From Blastocatellia bacterium AA13 (GTDB lineage Bacteria; Acidobacteriota; Blastocatellia; UBA7656): a stretch of 64,000 nt of DNA. Both the position numbers and the translations under genes were made by a program. Under the pieces are notes generated by a model. The model was not told the DNA's origin. It saw nothing but the letters and a program-made list of their open reading frames with translations, and made no database searches. The stretch lies in NCBI GenBank assembly GCA_003222245.1, contig QHVH01000002.1:1-64000 (forward strand). The letters are read 5' to 3'. This document shows positions 21,657-31,390 of this stretch, piece by piece; the first letter of the stretch is position 1, and every line of letters starts with the position of its first letter.

Positions 21657-23000
21657 ATGAAACGGCCTCTACTTGTTTTGTTATTGATTGCGTCGTTCTC
21701 GCCTGGAGCAACAGGACAGTCCGCAAAGAAGGACGCCGCGGCAGGCCTGCCTACAGCCCGGCCCGAAGAAGTCGGTATGTCTTCGGAGCGGCTTGCTCGA
21801 ATACGCGTCGCAATGCAGCGCTATATCGATCGAAAAGAAGTTCCGGGCGTAGTGACGCTAGTCGCCAGGCGCGGACGAGTAGTCCACTTCGAAGCGGTGG
21901 GTTATCGCGATGCGGAATCACAGGCGCCGATGACCACGGATGGGATCTTTCGAATCGCTTCGATGACCAAGCCTATAGCGTCGGTCGCGGCGATGATGCT
22001 CTACGAAGAAGGATACTTCCTGTTGTCCGACCCGATTTCGAGGTGGCTTCCGGAATTTTCAAATATGAACGTGGCGCTGCCCGCGCCCGCGGGAGAACGG
22101 CTCGATAGGCCCTACAAACTGGTACCGGCAGCCAGGCCGATAACAATCAAGCACCTGTTGACCCATACGGCGGGGCTGCCGAACGCATATCGCGGGATCA
22201 CGCAGCCGGACTACGCGAAAGCGACTGCTCGCCAATCCGCCGATGAGACTATGGCGGATACCGTGAAGAGATTGGCGAAGCTTCCGCTCAACTTTCATCC
22301 CGGCGATGCGTGGGAATACGGCCCGGCTACCGATGTGCTTGGACGGCTGGTTGAAGTCATCTCAGGCCAGACCCTCGACGAATTCTTCAAGAAGCGAATA
22401 TTCGAGCCGCTTGGCATGAGCGATACCTATTTCTATATGCCTGAGTCGAAGGCCGGCCGACTTGCCGCGCTTTATCAGCCCGACCCGGCGAACGGTAACA
22501 AGATCAAGCTCGTCGAAGCCCCGACCAAAGAGAGCCGCTGGATAAAGGAGCCTCACGTGTTCTTCTCGGGCGCGGGAGGGTTGGTTTCCACGGCGGCGGA
22601 CTACTTCAAGTTTCATCAGATGATGTTGAACGGCGGCGAGTTGAACGGAGTGCGGCTGCTCGGAAGGAAGACCGTCGAGTTGATGACCGCCAATCACATT
22701 GGCGACCTTCCGGTCTGGTTGACCGGTCCCGGTTATGGCTTTGGGCTGGGCTACAGCGTGGTGAAGGATGTTGGTCAGAGTGCGCAACCCGGCTCTGTCG
22801 GGAACTACGGCTGGGGCGGAGCCTTCTGCACCTACTTCTGGGTCGATCCCGCCGAAGAGATGATCGGAATCGTGATGACTCAGGTACGGCCGTATACTCA
22901 TCTGAACATTCGGCAGGAATTTCAGGTGCTGGCGAATCAGGCAATCGTCGATGGCGGCCGCCCGAAATCGGCTTCAGTAGCCAGAGCCGCGGTTCAGTAG
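21657..23000 (+). CDS. Secreted class C beta-lactamase-family serine hydrolase
   Basis: A 447-residue serine hydrolase of the class C beta-lactamase/esterase EstB group, exported by a signal peptide (about residues 1-20, cleaved near ATGQS). The nucleophile motif S102-M-T-K105 is clear; the second-motif tyrosine is probably in WEYGPATDV and the third motif is replaced by YGWGGAF, as in esterases rather than true beta-lactamases. Most relatives are esterases, transesterases or D-peptidases. Being in the acyl-CoA cluster and secreted, it may release an acid from an ester outside the cytoplasm. GGAAGGAG 9 bases before the ATG supports the start. Confidence 0.88.
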   Translation: MKRPLLVLLLIASFSPGATGQSAKKDAAAGLPTARPEEVGMSSERLARIRVAMQRYIDRKEVPGVVTLVARRGRVVHFEAVGYRDAESQAPMTTDGIFRIASMTKPIASVAAMMLYEEGYFLLSDPISRWLPEFSNMNVALPAPAGERLDRPYKLVPAARPITIKHLLTHTAGLPNAYRGITQPDYAKATARQSADETMADTVKRLAKLPLNFHPGDAWEYGPATDVLGRLVEVISGQTLDEFFKKRIFEPLGMSDTYFYMPESKAGRLAALYQPDPANGNKIKLVEAPTKESRWIKEPHVFFSGAGGLVSTAADYFKFHQMMLNGGELNGVRLLGRKTVELMTANHIGDLPVWLTGPGYGFGLGYSVVKDVGQSAQPGSVGNYGWGGAFCTYFWVDPAEEMIGIVMTQVRPYTHLNIRQEFQVLANQAIVDGGRPKSASVARAAVQ

Positions 23001-23021
23001 TGCGTGGCATTTGTCATTTGT

Positions 23022-23084
23022 GATTGTTCCCTGAAAGGGAACGCGTCAATAGCCGGGGGCCAGCGGAGCGCAGCCCCCGGTGCG
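23022..23084 (-). repeat. Dispersed palindromic element (minus-strand copy)
   Basis: This 63-base stretch contains GTTCCC-tgaaa-GGGAAC (23026-23042), the spacer GCGTCAATA, then CCGGGGGC (23053-23060) and GCCCCCGG (23073-23080). It is the reverse complement of the three copies at 48247-48492, with the same order and spacers. Further small palindromes follow before the next gene (GGCCTTTCAGGCC near 23148-23160). It fills the 198-base gap between the hydrolase and SDR genes, so it lies inside a likely operon. Confidence 0.8.
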
Positions 23085-23198
23085 AGGGATGATTTTTCTG
23101 GGGCTGGAACCATGGCGCTACGCGCTCGCCCTTTTCTACTTATCGGCGGCCTTTCAGGCCTATCCGGGTTAATCTCATGACGCGGGTTTGGAGACTCT

Positions 23199-23966
23199 AT
23201 GACTACATCTTTTGATCTCAAGGGCAAAGCAGCGCTTGTCACCGGCGGCGGGCGCGGGATCGGCAAGGCGATAGCATTTCGGCTCGCCGACGCGGGAGCC
23301 AATGTCGTTATAGCCAGCCGAAAGATGGAAAACCTGGAAGCCGCGGCTCGGGAATTCTCTGGACTTGCCGGAAAGACAATCGCTCTTCCCTGTCATATCG
23401 GTAAAGCGGAAGACATCGAACGGCTGGTGAAGGAATCCGAAGAGAGGGTTGGGCCGATCGACATACTTGTAAACAACAGCGCTACCAACATCGGTCAGGG
23501 CCCGGCTCTGGAAGTGACCGACGACATGCTCGCGAAGATGGTAGAGATCAATGTACTGTCCGCCGTGAGATTGATTCGACTGGTCGTGCCGCGAATGATC
23601 GAGCGAGAAACCGGCGGCTCAATCATCAACGTCGCCTCGATCGCCGGGCTTCGGCCGCAGGCAGGGGGGCTGCTCTACAGCTTCACCAAAGCGGGATTGA
23701 TAATGATGACGCGCACCTGGGCCCTTGAATTCGGCAAGCACAACATAAGGGTCAACGCGATAGCTCCGGGGCTCATCAAGACCGACTTCAGCGAATACTT
23801 TTGGAAAAACGAAGAATACGTCAAACGCATTGAATCGACTCAGCCGATCCCTCGCGTCGGAACGCCCGAAGAAATCGGCGGAATCGCGCTCTACCTTGCG
23901 TCGAATGAGTCTTCATTCGTGACCGGTCAGACGTTTGTCGTCGACGGAGGAGCTACGACTCGCTGA
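23199..23966 (+). CDS. SDR family oxidoreductase (FabG-like)
   Basis: A 255-residue classical short-chain dehydrogenase/reductase. The NAD(P)-binding loop is TGGGRGIG near residue 15, the structural motif is NNSAT (in place of NNAG), the catalytic Ser is in IINVASIAG, and the Tyr/Lys pair is in YSFTK. The sequence ends with the usual [12 protein letters not shown]. It would oxidise or reduce a hydroxy/oxo group in the pathway. TTTGGAG 6-7 bases before the ATG supports the start. It lies 31 bases before the acyl-CoA dehydrogenase. The replacement of NNAG by NNSA is a tolerated but less common variation. Confidence 0.9.
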   Translation: MTTSFDLKGKAALVTGGGRGIGKAIAFRLADAGANVVIASRKMENLEAAAREFSGLAGKTIALPCHIGKAEDIERLVKESEERVGPIDILVNNSATNIGQGPALEVTDDMLAKMVEINVLSAVRLIRLVVPRMIERETGGSIINVASIAGLRPQAGGLLYSFTKAGLIMMTRTWALEFGKHNIRVNAIAPGLIKTDFSEYFWKNEEYVKRIESTQPIPRVGTPEEIGGIALYLASNESSFVTGQTFVVDGGATTR

Positions 23967-23997
23967 GATAGTTCGTATTAGAAAGGGGCATCCCACA

Positions 23998-25200
23998 ATG
24001 GAATTCGAGTACTCGGAAAAGGTAAAAGGGCTTCAAAAGCAACTGACCGATTTCATGGAAACTTATATCTATCCTAATGAAGAAACCTACTACAAACAGA
24101 TAAACGAGGGTGATCGATGGCAGCCGGTTGAGATCATTGAGGAACTCAAGCCAAAGGCCAGGGCCGCCGACCTGTGGAACCTCTTTCTCCCCGAAGATGA
24201 GATGGGAGCGGGCCTGACCAATCTTGAATACGCTCCGTTATGCGAGATCATGGGCCGCTCGATTATGGCGCCCGAAGTATTCAATTGCTCCGCGCCTGAT
24301 ACCGGCAATATGGAAGTCCTCGCGCGGTACGGAACGGCTGAGCAGAAAGAACGATGGCTCAAGCCTCTGCTGGATGGCGAGATTCGATCCTGCTTCGCGA
24401 TGACCGAACCCGCGGTCGCCTCTTCGGACGCGACTAACATCGAGGCAAGCATCGTTCGAGACGGAGACGAATATGTTTTGAACGGCAGAAAGTGGTGGAC
24501 CTCCGGTGCGGGTGATCCGCGCTGTAAAATAGCGATCTTCATGGGCAAGACGGACACGTCGGCTCCTACACATCGCCAGCAGTCGATGGTGCTGGTTCCG
24601 ATGGAATCGCCAGGCATCACGATTCGAAGAATGCTGTCGGTCTTCGGATACGACCACGCGCCGCATGGCCATGGTGACGTCGATTTCAAAGACGTGCGAA
24701 TCCCTGTTTCAAACATGCTGCTGGGGGAGGGAAGGGGATTCGAAATCGCGCAAGGGAGACTCGGGCCCGGGAGAATACATCATTGCATGAGATTGATCGG
24801 AGTGGCCGAACGCTCGCTTGAAGCAATGTGCCGCCGGGTCAGCTCTCGCGTGGCCTTCGGCAAGAGGATATCGGAACAGGGAACTATTCAGGCGGACATA
24901 GCGAACTCTCGAATCGAGATCGAACAGGCGAGGCTGTTGACCCTTAAAGCCGCCTACATGATGGATACAGTCGGCAACAAGAAAGCGAAGGCGGAGATCG
25001 CTATGATCAAAGTTATCGCTCCCAATATGGCTCTGCGAGTGATCGATCGGGCGATACAGGCTCACGGGGGCGGCGGAGTTTCGGGTGATTTCGGACTGGC
25101 GGCCGCATGGGCCAACTCTCGAACACTCAGACTCGCGGACGGCCCCGATGAAGTTCATCGCGCGGCCATCGCGAAGATCGAGCTCAGGCGATATGAATAA
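23998..25200 (+). CDS. Acyl-CoA dehydrogenase
   Basis: A 400-residue FAD-dependent acyl-CoA dehydrogenase with the N-terminal helical domain, the [15 protein letters not shown] flavin-binding strand, the WWTSGA segment and the C-terminal helical domain ending with the [15 protein letters not shown] motif; the glutamate in GPDEVH is the usual catalytic base in the ACAD10/11-like branch. It introduces the 2,3 double bond in acyl-CoA, feeding the FadJ-type enzyme of the same cluster. The ORF is open upstream into the SDR gene, but the ATG at 23998 with AAAGGGG 9-10 bases upstream is the proper start. No electron-transfer flavoprotein gene is in the window. Confidence 0.92.
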   Translation: MEFEYSEKVKGLQKQLTDFMETYIYPNEETYYKQINEGDRWQPVEIIEELKPKARAADLWNLFLPEDEMGAGLTNLEYAPLCEIMGRSIMAPEVFNCSAPDTGNMEVLARYGTAEQKERWLKPLLDGEIRSCFAMTEPAVASSDATNIEASIVRDGDEYVLNGRKWWTSGAGDPRCKIAIFMGKTDTSAPTHRQQSMVLVPMESPGITIRRMLSVFGYDHAPHGHGDVDFKDVRIPVSNMLLGEGRGFEIAQGRLGPGRIHHCMRLIGVAERSLEAMCRRVSSRVAFGKRISEQGTIQADIANSRIEIEQARLLTLKAAYMMDTVGNKKAKAEIAMIKVIAPNMALRVIDRAIQAHGGGGVSGDFGLAAAWANSRTLRLADGPDEVHRAAIAKIELRRYE

Positions 25201-25233
25201 GCCGCGCCGAGAGCCGCGGAATGGAGAGAATCG

Positions 25234-26016
25234 ATGAAGCTTAAAGACAAGACCGTGGTCGTAACCGGTGGAGCAAACGGCATCGGACGCGCGCTCTGCA
25301 TTCGCTTTGCCGAGGAAGAACCGCGAGGAATTGTAGTCGCCGATCGAGACGCCGAAGGCGCCGAGCGAGTCGCCTTCGCGATTGGAGGACTCGCGGTTGC
25401 CGCCGATGTGGCTAATGAAAAAGACGTGATACGGCTTGTCGAGCGAGCGGAAGCGGCTTATGGCCCTGTCGACCTCTTCTGTTCGAACGCAGGCATAGGC
25501 GGAATGGCCGGCGGCGCGGAAGTCCCGAACGAAGAGTGGCAGCGGATCTGGGAGATCAATGTGATGGCGCACATCTACGCGGCAAGAGCGGTGCTCCCGA
25601 GCATGTTGAAACGCGGCGAGGGCTACTTGCTCAACACGGTCTCAGCCGCGGGGCTTCTGACGACTATCGGGTCGGCCCCATATTCCGTGACCAAGCACGC
25701 GGCGCTCGCTTTTGCTGAGTGGATTGCGATGACTCACGGCGATGAAGGGATCAAGGTCTCGTGTCTTTGTCCGCAAGGCGTGAATACAAATATGCTCAGA
25801 GAGTCCTTGAGCGGCGCGGGTGCGTTTCTCGTGGACAGCGCCCTGGAACCGGAGCAGGTTGCGGACGCGGTTGTAACGGGGCTCGAGGAGGAGCATTTCT
25901 TGATCCTTCCGCATCCGGAAGTACGCGACTACTTTCAGAGAAAGGCTACTGACTACGACCGCTGGCTGCGAGGCATGCGCAAGCTGCAAGCTTCGATTCG
26001 TGAGAACAAGGCATAG
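25234..26016 (+). CDS. SDR family oxidoreductase
   Basis: A 260-residue classical short-chain dehydrogenase. The cofactor loop is TGGANGIG near residue 12, followed by VVADRD at the end of strand 2 (favouring NAD), the NAGIGG motif and YSVTKHA with the catalytic Tyr and Lys. The region before the C-terminus ([25 protein letters not shown]) is found in SDRs close to acyl-CoA clusters. It is the last gene of the same-strand set, 33 bases after the acyl-CoA dehydrogenase; GGAGAG 6-7 bases upstream of the ATG supports the start. Substrate unknown. Confidence 0.9.
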   Translation: MKLKDKTVVVTGGANGIGRALCIRFAEEEPRGIVVADRDAEGAERVAFAIGGLAVAADVANEKDVIRLVERAEAAYGPVDLFCSNAGIGGMAGGAEVPNEEWQRIWEINVMAHIYAARAVLPSMLKRGEGYLLNTVSAAGLLTTIGSAPYSVTKHAALAFAEWIAMTHGDEGIKVSCLCPQGVNTNMLRESLSGAGAFLVDSALEPEQVADAVVTGLEEEHFLILPHPEVRDYFQRKATDYDRWLRGMRKLQASIRENKA

Positions 26017-26117
26017 CGGCAGACTTGAAAGGCCCGCGCTTCGCTGCTTGAAAGGCTGCCAGGCCATTTCAACGCTGGGTACTACGGAACAACCCTGACC
26101 ATCCGGTCAGCGTCTTC

Positions 26118-26153
26118 GTACAAATGACGAATGACGTACAAATGACAAGTGAC
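26118..26153. repeat. Two tandem 18-bp repeats (GTACAAATGAC type)
   Basis: Two adjacent units (26118-26135 and 26136-26153) differ at two positions and both contain ACAAATGAC. The element lies between the convergent SDR and hybrid kinase genes, ending four bases before the kinase stop. A related piece, in reverse orientation, is at 23010-23024. Two copies of CTTGAAAGGC (26024-26033 and 26047-26056) and a small hairpin CTGACC-atcc-GGTCAG also lie in this 140-base gap. Confidence 0.6.
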
Positions 26154-26156
26154 GAA

Positions 26157-29100
26157 TTACGCCGTTGCGGCGAGTGCTGATGCTTCTAAAGCAGTGAGCT
26201 CGGGATCGGCGCGCGTTATTTCCTGTTCGAGAATGCCGATGAACTCGTCCGCCAGAGCTATATTTCCTCTTAAGGCCATCTCCTCCAGAATCGTCGCCGC
26301 CTGAAGCGCCGCGTTGGTTAGAAAAATCGAAGACGTTCCCCTGAAAGTGTGGGCCGCGATTCTCAGTACCGTAGTGTCACTTGAGCCTACGGCGCTGTGG
26401 AGATCGTTCAGGAGCTTTGGATAGTTCTCTCGATAGAGATGAATCGCCATTTGAAGGAGTTCTTGATTTCCACCAACCACGTCGAGCATCGCTGATCTAT
26501 TCAACACGCCGGCGCCGCAATCGGCCGCGGTGTCAGCGGTTTCTATAGGAGGCTTGCAAGAACCCGCCATCAATTCCTCGATACTCCGGATCAGATCGTT
26601 GGCGCGAATCGGCTTCGAAAGATATCCGTCCATTCCTGCTTCAAGGCAACGTTCGCGATCGCCCTGCATGGCATGCGCGGTCATCGCCATTATGGGAATG
26701 TGAGTTCCGCTTGCGCGCTCCGCGCGGCGAATCGCGCCGACCGCTTCGAATCCAGTCATCTCCGGCATCTGCACGTCCATCAGGATGAGGTCGAACTCTT
26801 CACGCTCGAAGGCTTCGACGGCCAGCCTGCCGTTAGCCGCGAGACTCACCGTGTGCCCGTGTTGTGTCAGTATTGCTTCCGCGACTTTTTGATTCACCTC
26901 ATTGTCTTCCGCGATAAGGATCCTCAGACGAAGGCCGCTATCAGGAGGAGCGTCGCCGCCTACTACGATGGTTGGAACCGATTTGCTCAGACGCTCCGGA
27001 GTATGAGCCGCGCCGTCAAGAACCAGCATTAACGTATCGAGAAGATCGGAAGGCTTCACCGGCTTCGATATCCATGCATCGATCCCCAACTCATTCAATC
27101 TCTCGTCGGGCTCGGCCGTCCGTCCGGGGTTGAGCAATAGTATCGTGTGCTGAGCGAGCCCGGGATTCTCTTTCAGGTGCGCGGCAACCGCGAGCCCGTC
27201 CATCACCGGCATTTCAGAATCGAGCAAGACTACCGTGAAAGGATCGCCGAGATCTTTTGCTTCGGTCAGCGCTTCGATGGCCGCGCCTCCGCTTTTTACG
27301 GAGCTGGGCTGCATACCCCAGTTTGTAATAAGGGTGGTCAGCAGCAGCCGGCTCGCCGAATTGTCGTCGACGATCATCACAGGCAGGTCTCTCAATCGCT
27401 CAATGGCCGCGGAGGCCGGGCGAATCGGAGCGTTTCGTTGAAGAGCGAAGAGGGCCGTGAAATGAATTATGCTGCCCTTGCCGAGCTGGCTTTCGATCCA
27501 GATGCGGCCGCCCATTTTTTCCGTGAGCCTCATCGAAATGCTGAGTCCGAGGCCGGTGCCTCCGTGCTGCCTGAGCGCGGAACCGTCGGCTTGAACGAAC
27601 GGTTGGAAGATTCGCTTGCTGTCGTCCTCTGAAACTCCGATGCCCGTGTCGGTGACCGAAAAGTGCAGCAGGGCCGTCTCCGTATCTGAAGACTCGATAT
27701 CGACGTTGACCGTTACTTCGCCTCGCTGAGTAAACTTTATGGCGTTGCTGACGAGATTGACGATTATCTGTCTTAGCCGGATCGGATCGCCAACCAGGGC
27801 TTCGGGGACGCTTTGAGCCACGTAATACACGAGCTCGAGTCCTTTGGCGGCGGCGCGAACGGCAAAGGTTTTAATTGTTTCGGCGAGGCTTTCACGCAGG
27901 CTGAAGCCGACCGAAGCGAAGTCGAGTTTGCCCGCCTCTATCTTCGAGAAGTCCAGAATGTCGTTGATGATGACGAGCAACGATTCGGCGCTCACCATAA
28001 TGGTGCTCGCCAGGTCTCGCTGCCCCGTTGTCAGGTCGGCGCCGAGAAGCAGCTCCGTCATGCCGATGATGCCGTTCATCGGCGTTCGGATCTCGTGACT
28101 CATGTTCGCGAGAAACTCCGATTTGAGGCGGGTTGCTTCCAACGCGGCGTCGTGCGCGCGGTGCAGCGCGAGCTCGAGACCCTTTCGCTCGGTTATATCC
28201 CGAAAGATCCCTCGCACCGAGGTCGGTTTGTGATATTTGAAGCTGCAGGTGATGTTTCCTTCGACGATGATCGTGCCGCCGTCCTTGTTTTGAAAGACGG
28301 CTTCGAACAATTCGGTCTTGTCGCCGGAGATGGCCCGCGCGAAGATCGAAAGACACTTCGAGATACTGTCGGGATGCACCATGTCAAAGAACGACCGGCT
28401 CCCGTATTCTTCATCCGAATAGCCGAGCGCCCCCTTCCACGCGCCGTTGGTGTATACGATGACGCCGTCGGGCCGGGCGATTTGAATCAACTCGCTCGAG
28501 CTCTCAAAGAGGTCGCGATATTTTTCCTCGCTCTCGCGAAGCTGCTTTTCAAATTTCTTATTCGCGGTTACGTCGTGAGCATGGCCGAGTACATACGGAG
28601 GGCGGCCGGATTCTTCCTGAAGCGTGTTCTTGTACTCCCAGACCGACTCTCCGCCGTCGCGTCGCAATAAACGCATGACGCCGCTGTCGGAGTTCTCGTG
28701 CCGAATGGTATCCAGGTAATGGCCGTAGAGTCCGTGGCGAGAAGGCGGGATAAACTCGCTGAGATTCTTGCCGATCATTTCTTCCGGCTTGTATCCGAGC
28801 GCGGCGGCGGCAGCCGGATTCAAATTCAATATCAAGCCGTCCAGATCGTGCGTGCAGATAAAACCAAGACTGTTCTCCACGATGGAGCGATAGAGAGCTT
28901 CGGAACGCCGCAAGCCGTCGCGTTCTTCTCGACGAGCAAGTGCGTGTCGAATCGCGCGCTCCAGCGAGTCCGGAGTGAGCAAGTCCCTGGGGATGCTGTC
29001 GGCTGCGCCGGCTTCGATTATTTCAATATCGGTGGATCGATCATGATCGTCTCTGATAACGATCACAGGCGCTCCGGCCGCGCGATCGACCGCGTTCCGT

Positions 29101-29324
29101 ATGCGGTGCAAGCCTCCGGCTTCATATGCGATCAGATGGACTTCGGCGAGGCGACGGTCTTGCGAGGCTTCCTGGCTGGTTGTCGCGAGAACAAAAATAT
29201 CTGTCGGCAAGCGGGAGATCGTCTCGCTGATGGATGCGTAGAGACTCCCATCGGTCTCATCGAGGAATATCCTCACTGTGTCGCCGGGTGACAGCGTCAT
29301 CAATGACGGATGTGCAAAGAACAT
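26157..29324 (-). CDS. Hybrid sensor histidine kinase (pseudo-receiver, 2 PAS, HisKA, HATPase, 2 receivers, Hpt)
   Basis: About 1055 residues, BarA-like in layout. Order: an N-terminal receiver-like domain lacking the usual phosphate-accepting aspartate, two PAS domains (NSLGFICTHD..., SSSELIQIARPDG...), HisKA with the H-box MSHEIRTPMNG, HATPase_c with NAIKFT and GTGLGLSIS, receiver 1 (MIVDDN, LLDSEMPVMDG, SKPVK), receiver 2 (LIAEDNEVNQK, LMDVQMPEMTG, SKPIR) and a C-terminal Hpt domain with AHTFRGTSS. It would run a multi-step phosphorelay. There is no transmembrane segment, so it senses in the cytosol. It is last in the chemosensory island, 399 bases downstream of the other kinase. The start is uncertain: ATG at 29324 or 29300, or a TTG at 29432. 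Confidence 0.9.
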   Translation of the reverse strand: MFFAHPSLMTLSPGDTVRIFLDETDGSLYASISETISRLPTDIFVLATTSQEASQDRRLAEVHLIAYEAGGLHRIRNAVDRAAGAPVIVIRDDHDRSTDIEIIEAGAADSIPRDLLTPDSLERAIRHALARREERDGLRRSEALYRSIVENSLGFICTHDLDGLILNLNPAAAAALGYKPEEMIGKNLSEFIPPSRHGLYGHYLDTIRHENSDSGVMRLLRRDGGESVWEYKNTLQEESGRPPYVLGHAHDVTANKKFEKQLRESEEKYRDLFESSSELIQIARPDGVIVYTNGAWKGALGYSDEEYGSRSFFDMVHPDSISKCLSIFARAISGDKTELFEAVFQNKDGGTIIVEGNITCSFKYHKPTSVRGIFRDITERKGLELALHRAHDAALEATRLKSEFLANMSHEIRTPMNGIIGMTELLLGADLTTGQRDLASTIMVSAESLLVIINDILDFSKIEAGKLDFASVGFSLRESLAETIKTFAVRAAAKGLELVYYVAQSVPEALVGDPIRLRQIIVNLVSNAIKFTQRGEVTVNVDIESSDTETALLHFSVTDTGIGVSEDDSKRIFQPFVQADGSALRQHGGTGLGLSISMRLTEKMGGRIWIESQLGKGSIIHFTALFALQRNAPIRPASAAIERLRDLPVMIVDDNSASRLLLTTLITNWGMQPSSVKSGGAAIEALTEAKDLGDPFTVVLLDSEMPVMDGLAVAAHLKENPGLAQHTILLLNPGRTAEPDERLNELGIDAWISKPVKPSDLLDTLMLVLDGAAHTPERLSKSVPTIVVGGDAPPDSGLRLRILIAEDNEVNQKVAEAILTQHGHTVSLAANGRLAVEAFEREEFDLILMDVQMPEMTGFEAVGAIRRAERASGTHIPIMAMTAHAMQGDRERCLEAGMDGYLSKPIRANDLIRSIEELMAGSCKPPIETADTAADCGAGVLNRSAMLDVVGGNQELLQMAIHLYRENYPKLLNDLHSAVGSSDTTVLRIAAHTFRGTSSIFLTNAALQAATILEEMALRGNIALADEFIGILEQEITRADPELTALEASALAATA

Positions 29325-29596
29325 ACCGCCGTTCAGCGAGGCTTCCGCGACAACGAAAAGCGCTTTATAGAGCTTTTTGGAGATTAATAGCGATCTTCTA
29401 AAAACTTCTTGACGCTGAGCGCCCCACCTCAAGAAATCATCCGGTGGGACTTAAATCAGCTACGGAATCGCTTTTCCGGCGCGCGCGCGAGCAGTCTCGA
29501 TTGCTCCGAGTCTTATTGTGAAGGTGACCCGCGTTAAATCGGTTGCGGAATTCGGTAATGAAGCTCGCTGTCGCGGATGTAACAAGAGAGCCACAT

Positions 29597-29630
29597 TTTT
29601 CATCTATTTCCCTTTTTCAAAAGATGAAAA
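29597..29630. terminator. AT-rich hairpin between two kinase genes
   Basis: TTTTCATCT (29597-29605) and AGATGAAAA (29622-29630) form a 9-bp stem with a 16-base loop in the gap between the two histidine kinase genes. No clear T-tract follows on the minus strand. It may be a weak terminator or attenuator separating the last gene from the rest of the island. No gene is visible in the gap. Confidence 0.35.
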
Positions 29631-29723
29631 TGGATGAGGCAAGTGTGGACGCACGGAACGCTTTCACCAGTCGCGCGCGCTCCCGCTGCATTTCCTTGTG
29701 CTAGGGGTGAACGACTGAACCGC

Positions 29724-31348
29724 TTATGCGTTTTGGGTGCGTCGAGCGACATCCGCTATTGCGATTATCAGTTCTTCCATCTCGACCGGCTTGGTTACGT
29801 GTACTTGATAGCCGGCCGAAAGCAGCCGCATTCGTTCTTCCGAGCCGGCATAGCCTGTGACTGCCACGGCGGGGACATTGCCTCCGCGTTCTGGTCCGAG
29901 GGCCCTGACTTTGGAAATCAACGAGTAGCCGTCTTCTCCCGGCATTCCGATATCGGATACCAACACATCCGGCTCCCACTCTTCCAGAATTTCCAACGCT
30001 TCTCGAGTCGAGGTGGCGGTCATGACTCTGGCTCCGCATTGCGTGAGCGTGATGTTGAGTATCTCGCGTGCATCAGACTCGTTATCAACCACAAGAACTC
30101 GGAGGTTGTTCAGGGCCGGCTGTGAGGCCGGGCTATTCGCGGAACCGGGAGCGCCGGCTTCGGTGATCCGCGAAGCGTCCTGAGTTCCGGAGGTTTCCCC
30201 TGAACGGACCGCCATCACCGGCAGTTTCACGGTGAAAGTGGATCCGCGGCCTTCTCCGTCGCTGTCCGCGTGAACAGTACCGCCGTGCAACTCGACTAAA
30301 TGCCGAACAATGGCAAGCCCAAGACCAAGGCCTCCGTGGGTGCGGGCGCGGCTGCTATCGGCCTGGCGGAAGCGATCAAATACGTGAGGCAGGAAATCGG
30401 CGCTTATGCCCTGACCGGTATCCTTTACCGTAACCTGAACCTGTGAGTCGATACGCTGAAGGCGGACCTCGACCTTCCCTGAATTAGGGGTAAATTTGAT
30501 CGCGTTGAAGATCAGGTTCCATATGATCTGTCGCAGTCGATTTGGATCGCCGGAAACAAGCCCGCCCCACGGTTCGAGCGCCGTCTCGATATGAATCGAT
30601 TTTGCCGCGGCAGCCGGACGCGCGGTTTCTACCGCCGATTTTATGATCGGGCCGAGATCGATGGGCCGGACATCCAGCCGGAGTTTTCCCGTGATAATGC
30701 GCGAAGCGTCCAGAACATCCTCGATGAGCTTCGCCTGCGCCTTTGCATTGTTCTCGATTATTTCAAGACCGCGCGTCGAGGACTCCTTGTTGGTTTGAGT
30801 AGTCCGGAGTATCTGCGCCCAGCCGAGTATCGCATTGAGCGGCGTTCTAAGCTCGTGCGAAACGATGGCGAGGAACTCGTCCTTGGCCCGGTTGGCAGCT
30901 TCGGCCTCGGCGCGAGCTGTTTTTTCATTAGCCAGCAAGGCCACGAGTCGATCCTCACGCTCGATGCGTTCGGTGACATCGTCGATGACGGTTATCGTCC
31001 CGATGACTTGTTCATCTTCGATGAGAGGGGCTATTCGCGCGCTCTGCTGCATGCGGGTGAAGGCGGAACCTTCGATGCCGGGCATGGACAGCAGGAAACC
31101 GTGCAATCGTTGAGAGACTATTCTCACCTGTCGTTCGAGAGCGTCGCGATAGTATTCATCCAGTCGACGGGTGACGAGGTCGGGATATGCCTCCAGCAGA
31201 TTACGCCCGACCATATCCGCGGCGCTCCTGCCGCTCTGGTTTTCGAGCCAGTTATTCCAGCCGCTTATATTCAATTCGGCATCGTGATCAATATGCCCTG
31301 CGTCGACAGGTCGTTCCACCAACGCAAAGCCGCTTCGCTCAACCGCAT
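29724..31348 (-). CDS. PAS-HisKA-HATPase-receiver kinase with an apparent frameshift near its N-terminus
   Basis: A histidine kinase with a PAS-like input domain, HisKA (H-box SHELRTPLNAILG), HATPase_c (NAIKFT, GLGLAIVRHL) and a C-terminal receiver (LVVDNESDA, VSDIGMPGEDG, TKPVE). The long open frame runs 29724-31322 and has only TTG or GTG starts and an odd N-terminus. In the next frame an ATG at 31346-31348, with GGAG 8 bases upstream, reads MRLSEAALRWWNDLSTQGILIT and then goes wrong at about 31281-31290. Adding one base there gives GILITDAELNISGW, which aligns with GIFTTDANLITVSW in the PAS-HEAT protein of the same island. So one base appears to be missing, by mutation or sequencing error. 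No transmembrane helix; likely signals with the Che genes upstream. Confidence 0.8.
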
Positions 31349-31390
31349 CAGTTAATCTCCGTTAAAAGGATAACGCGTTCATTTAACATA

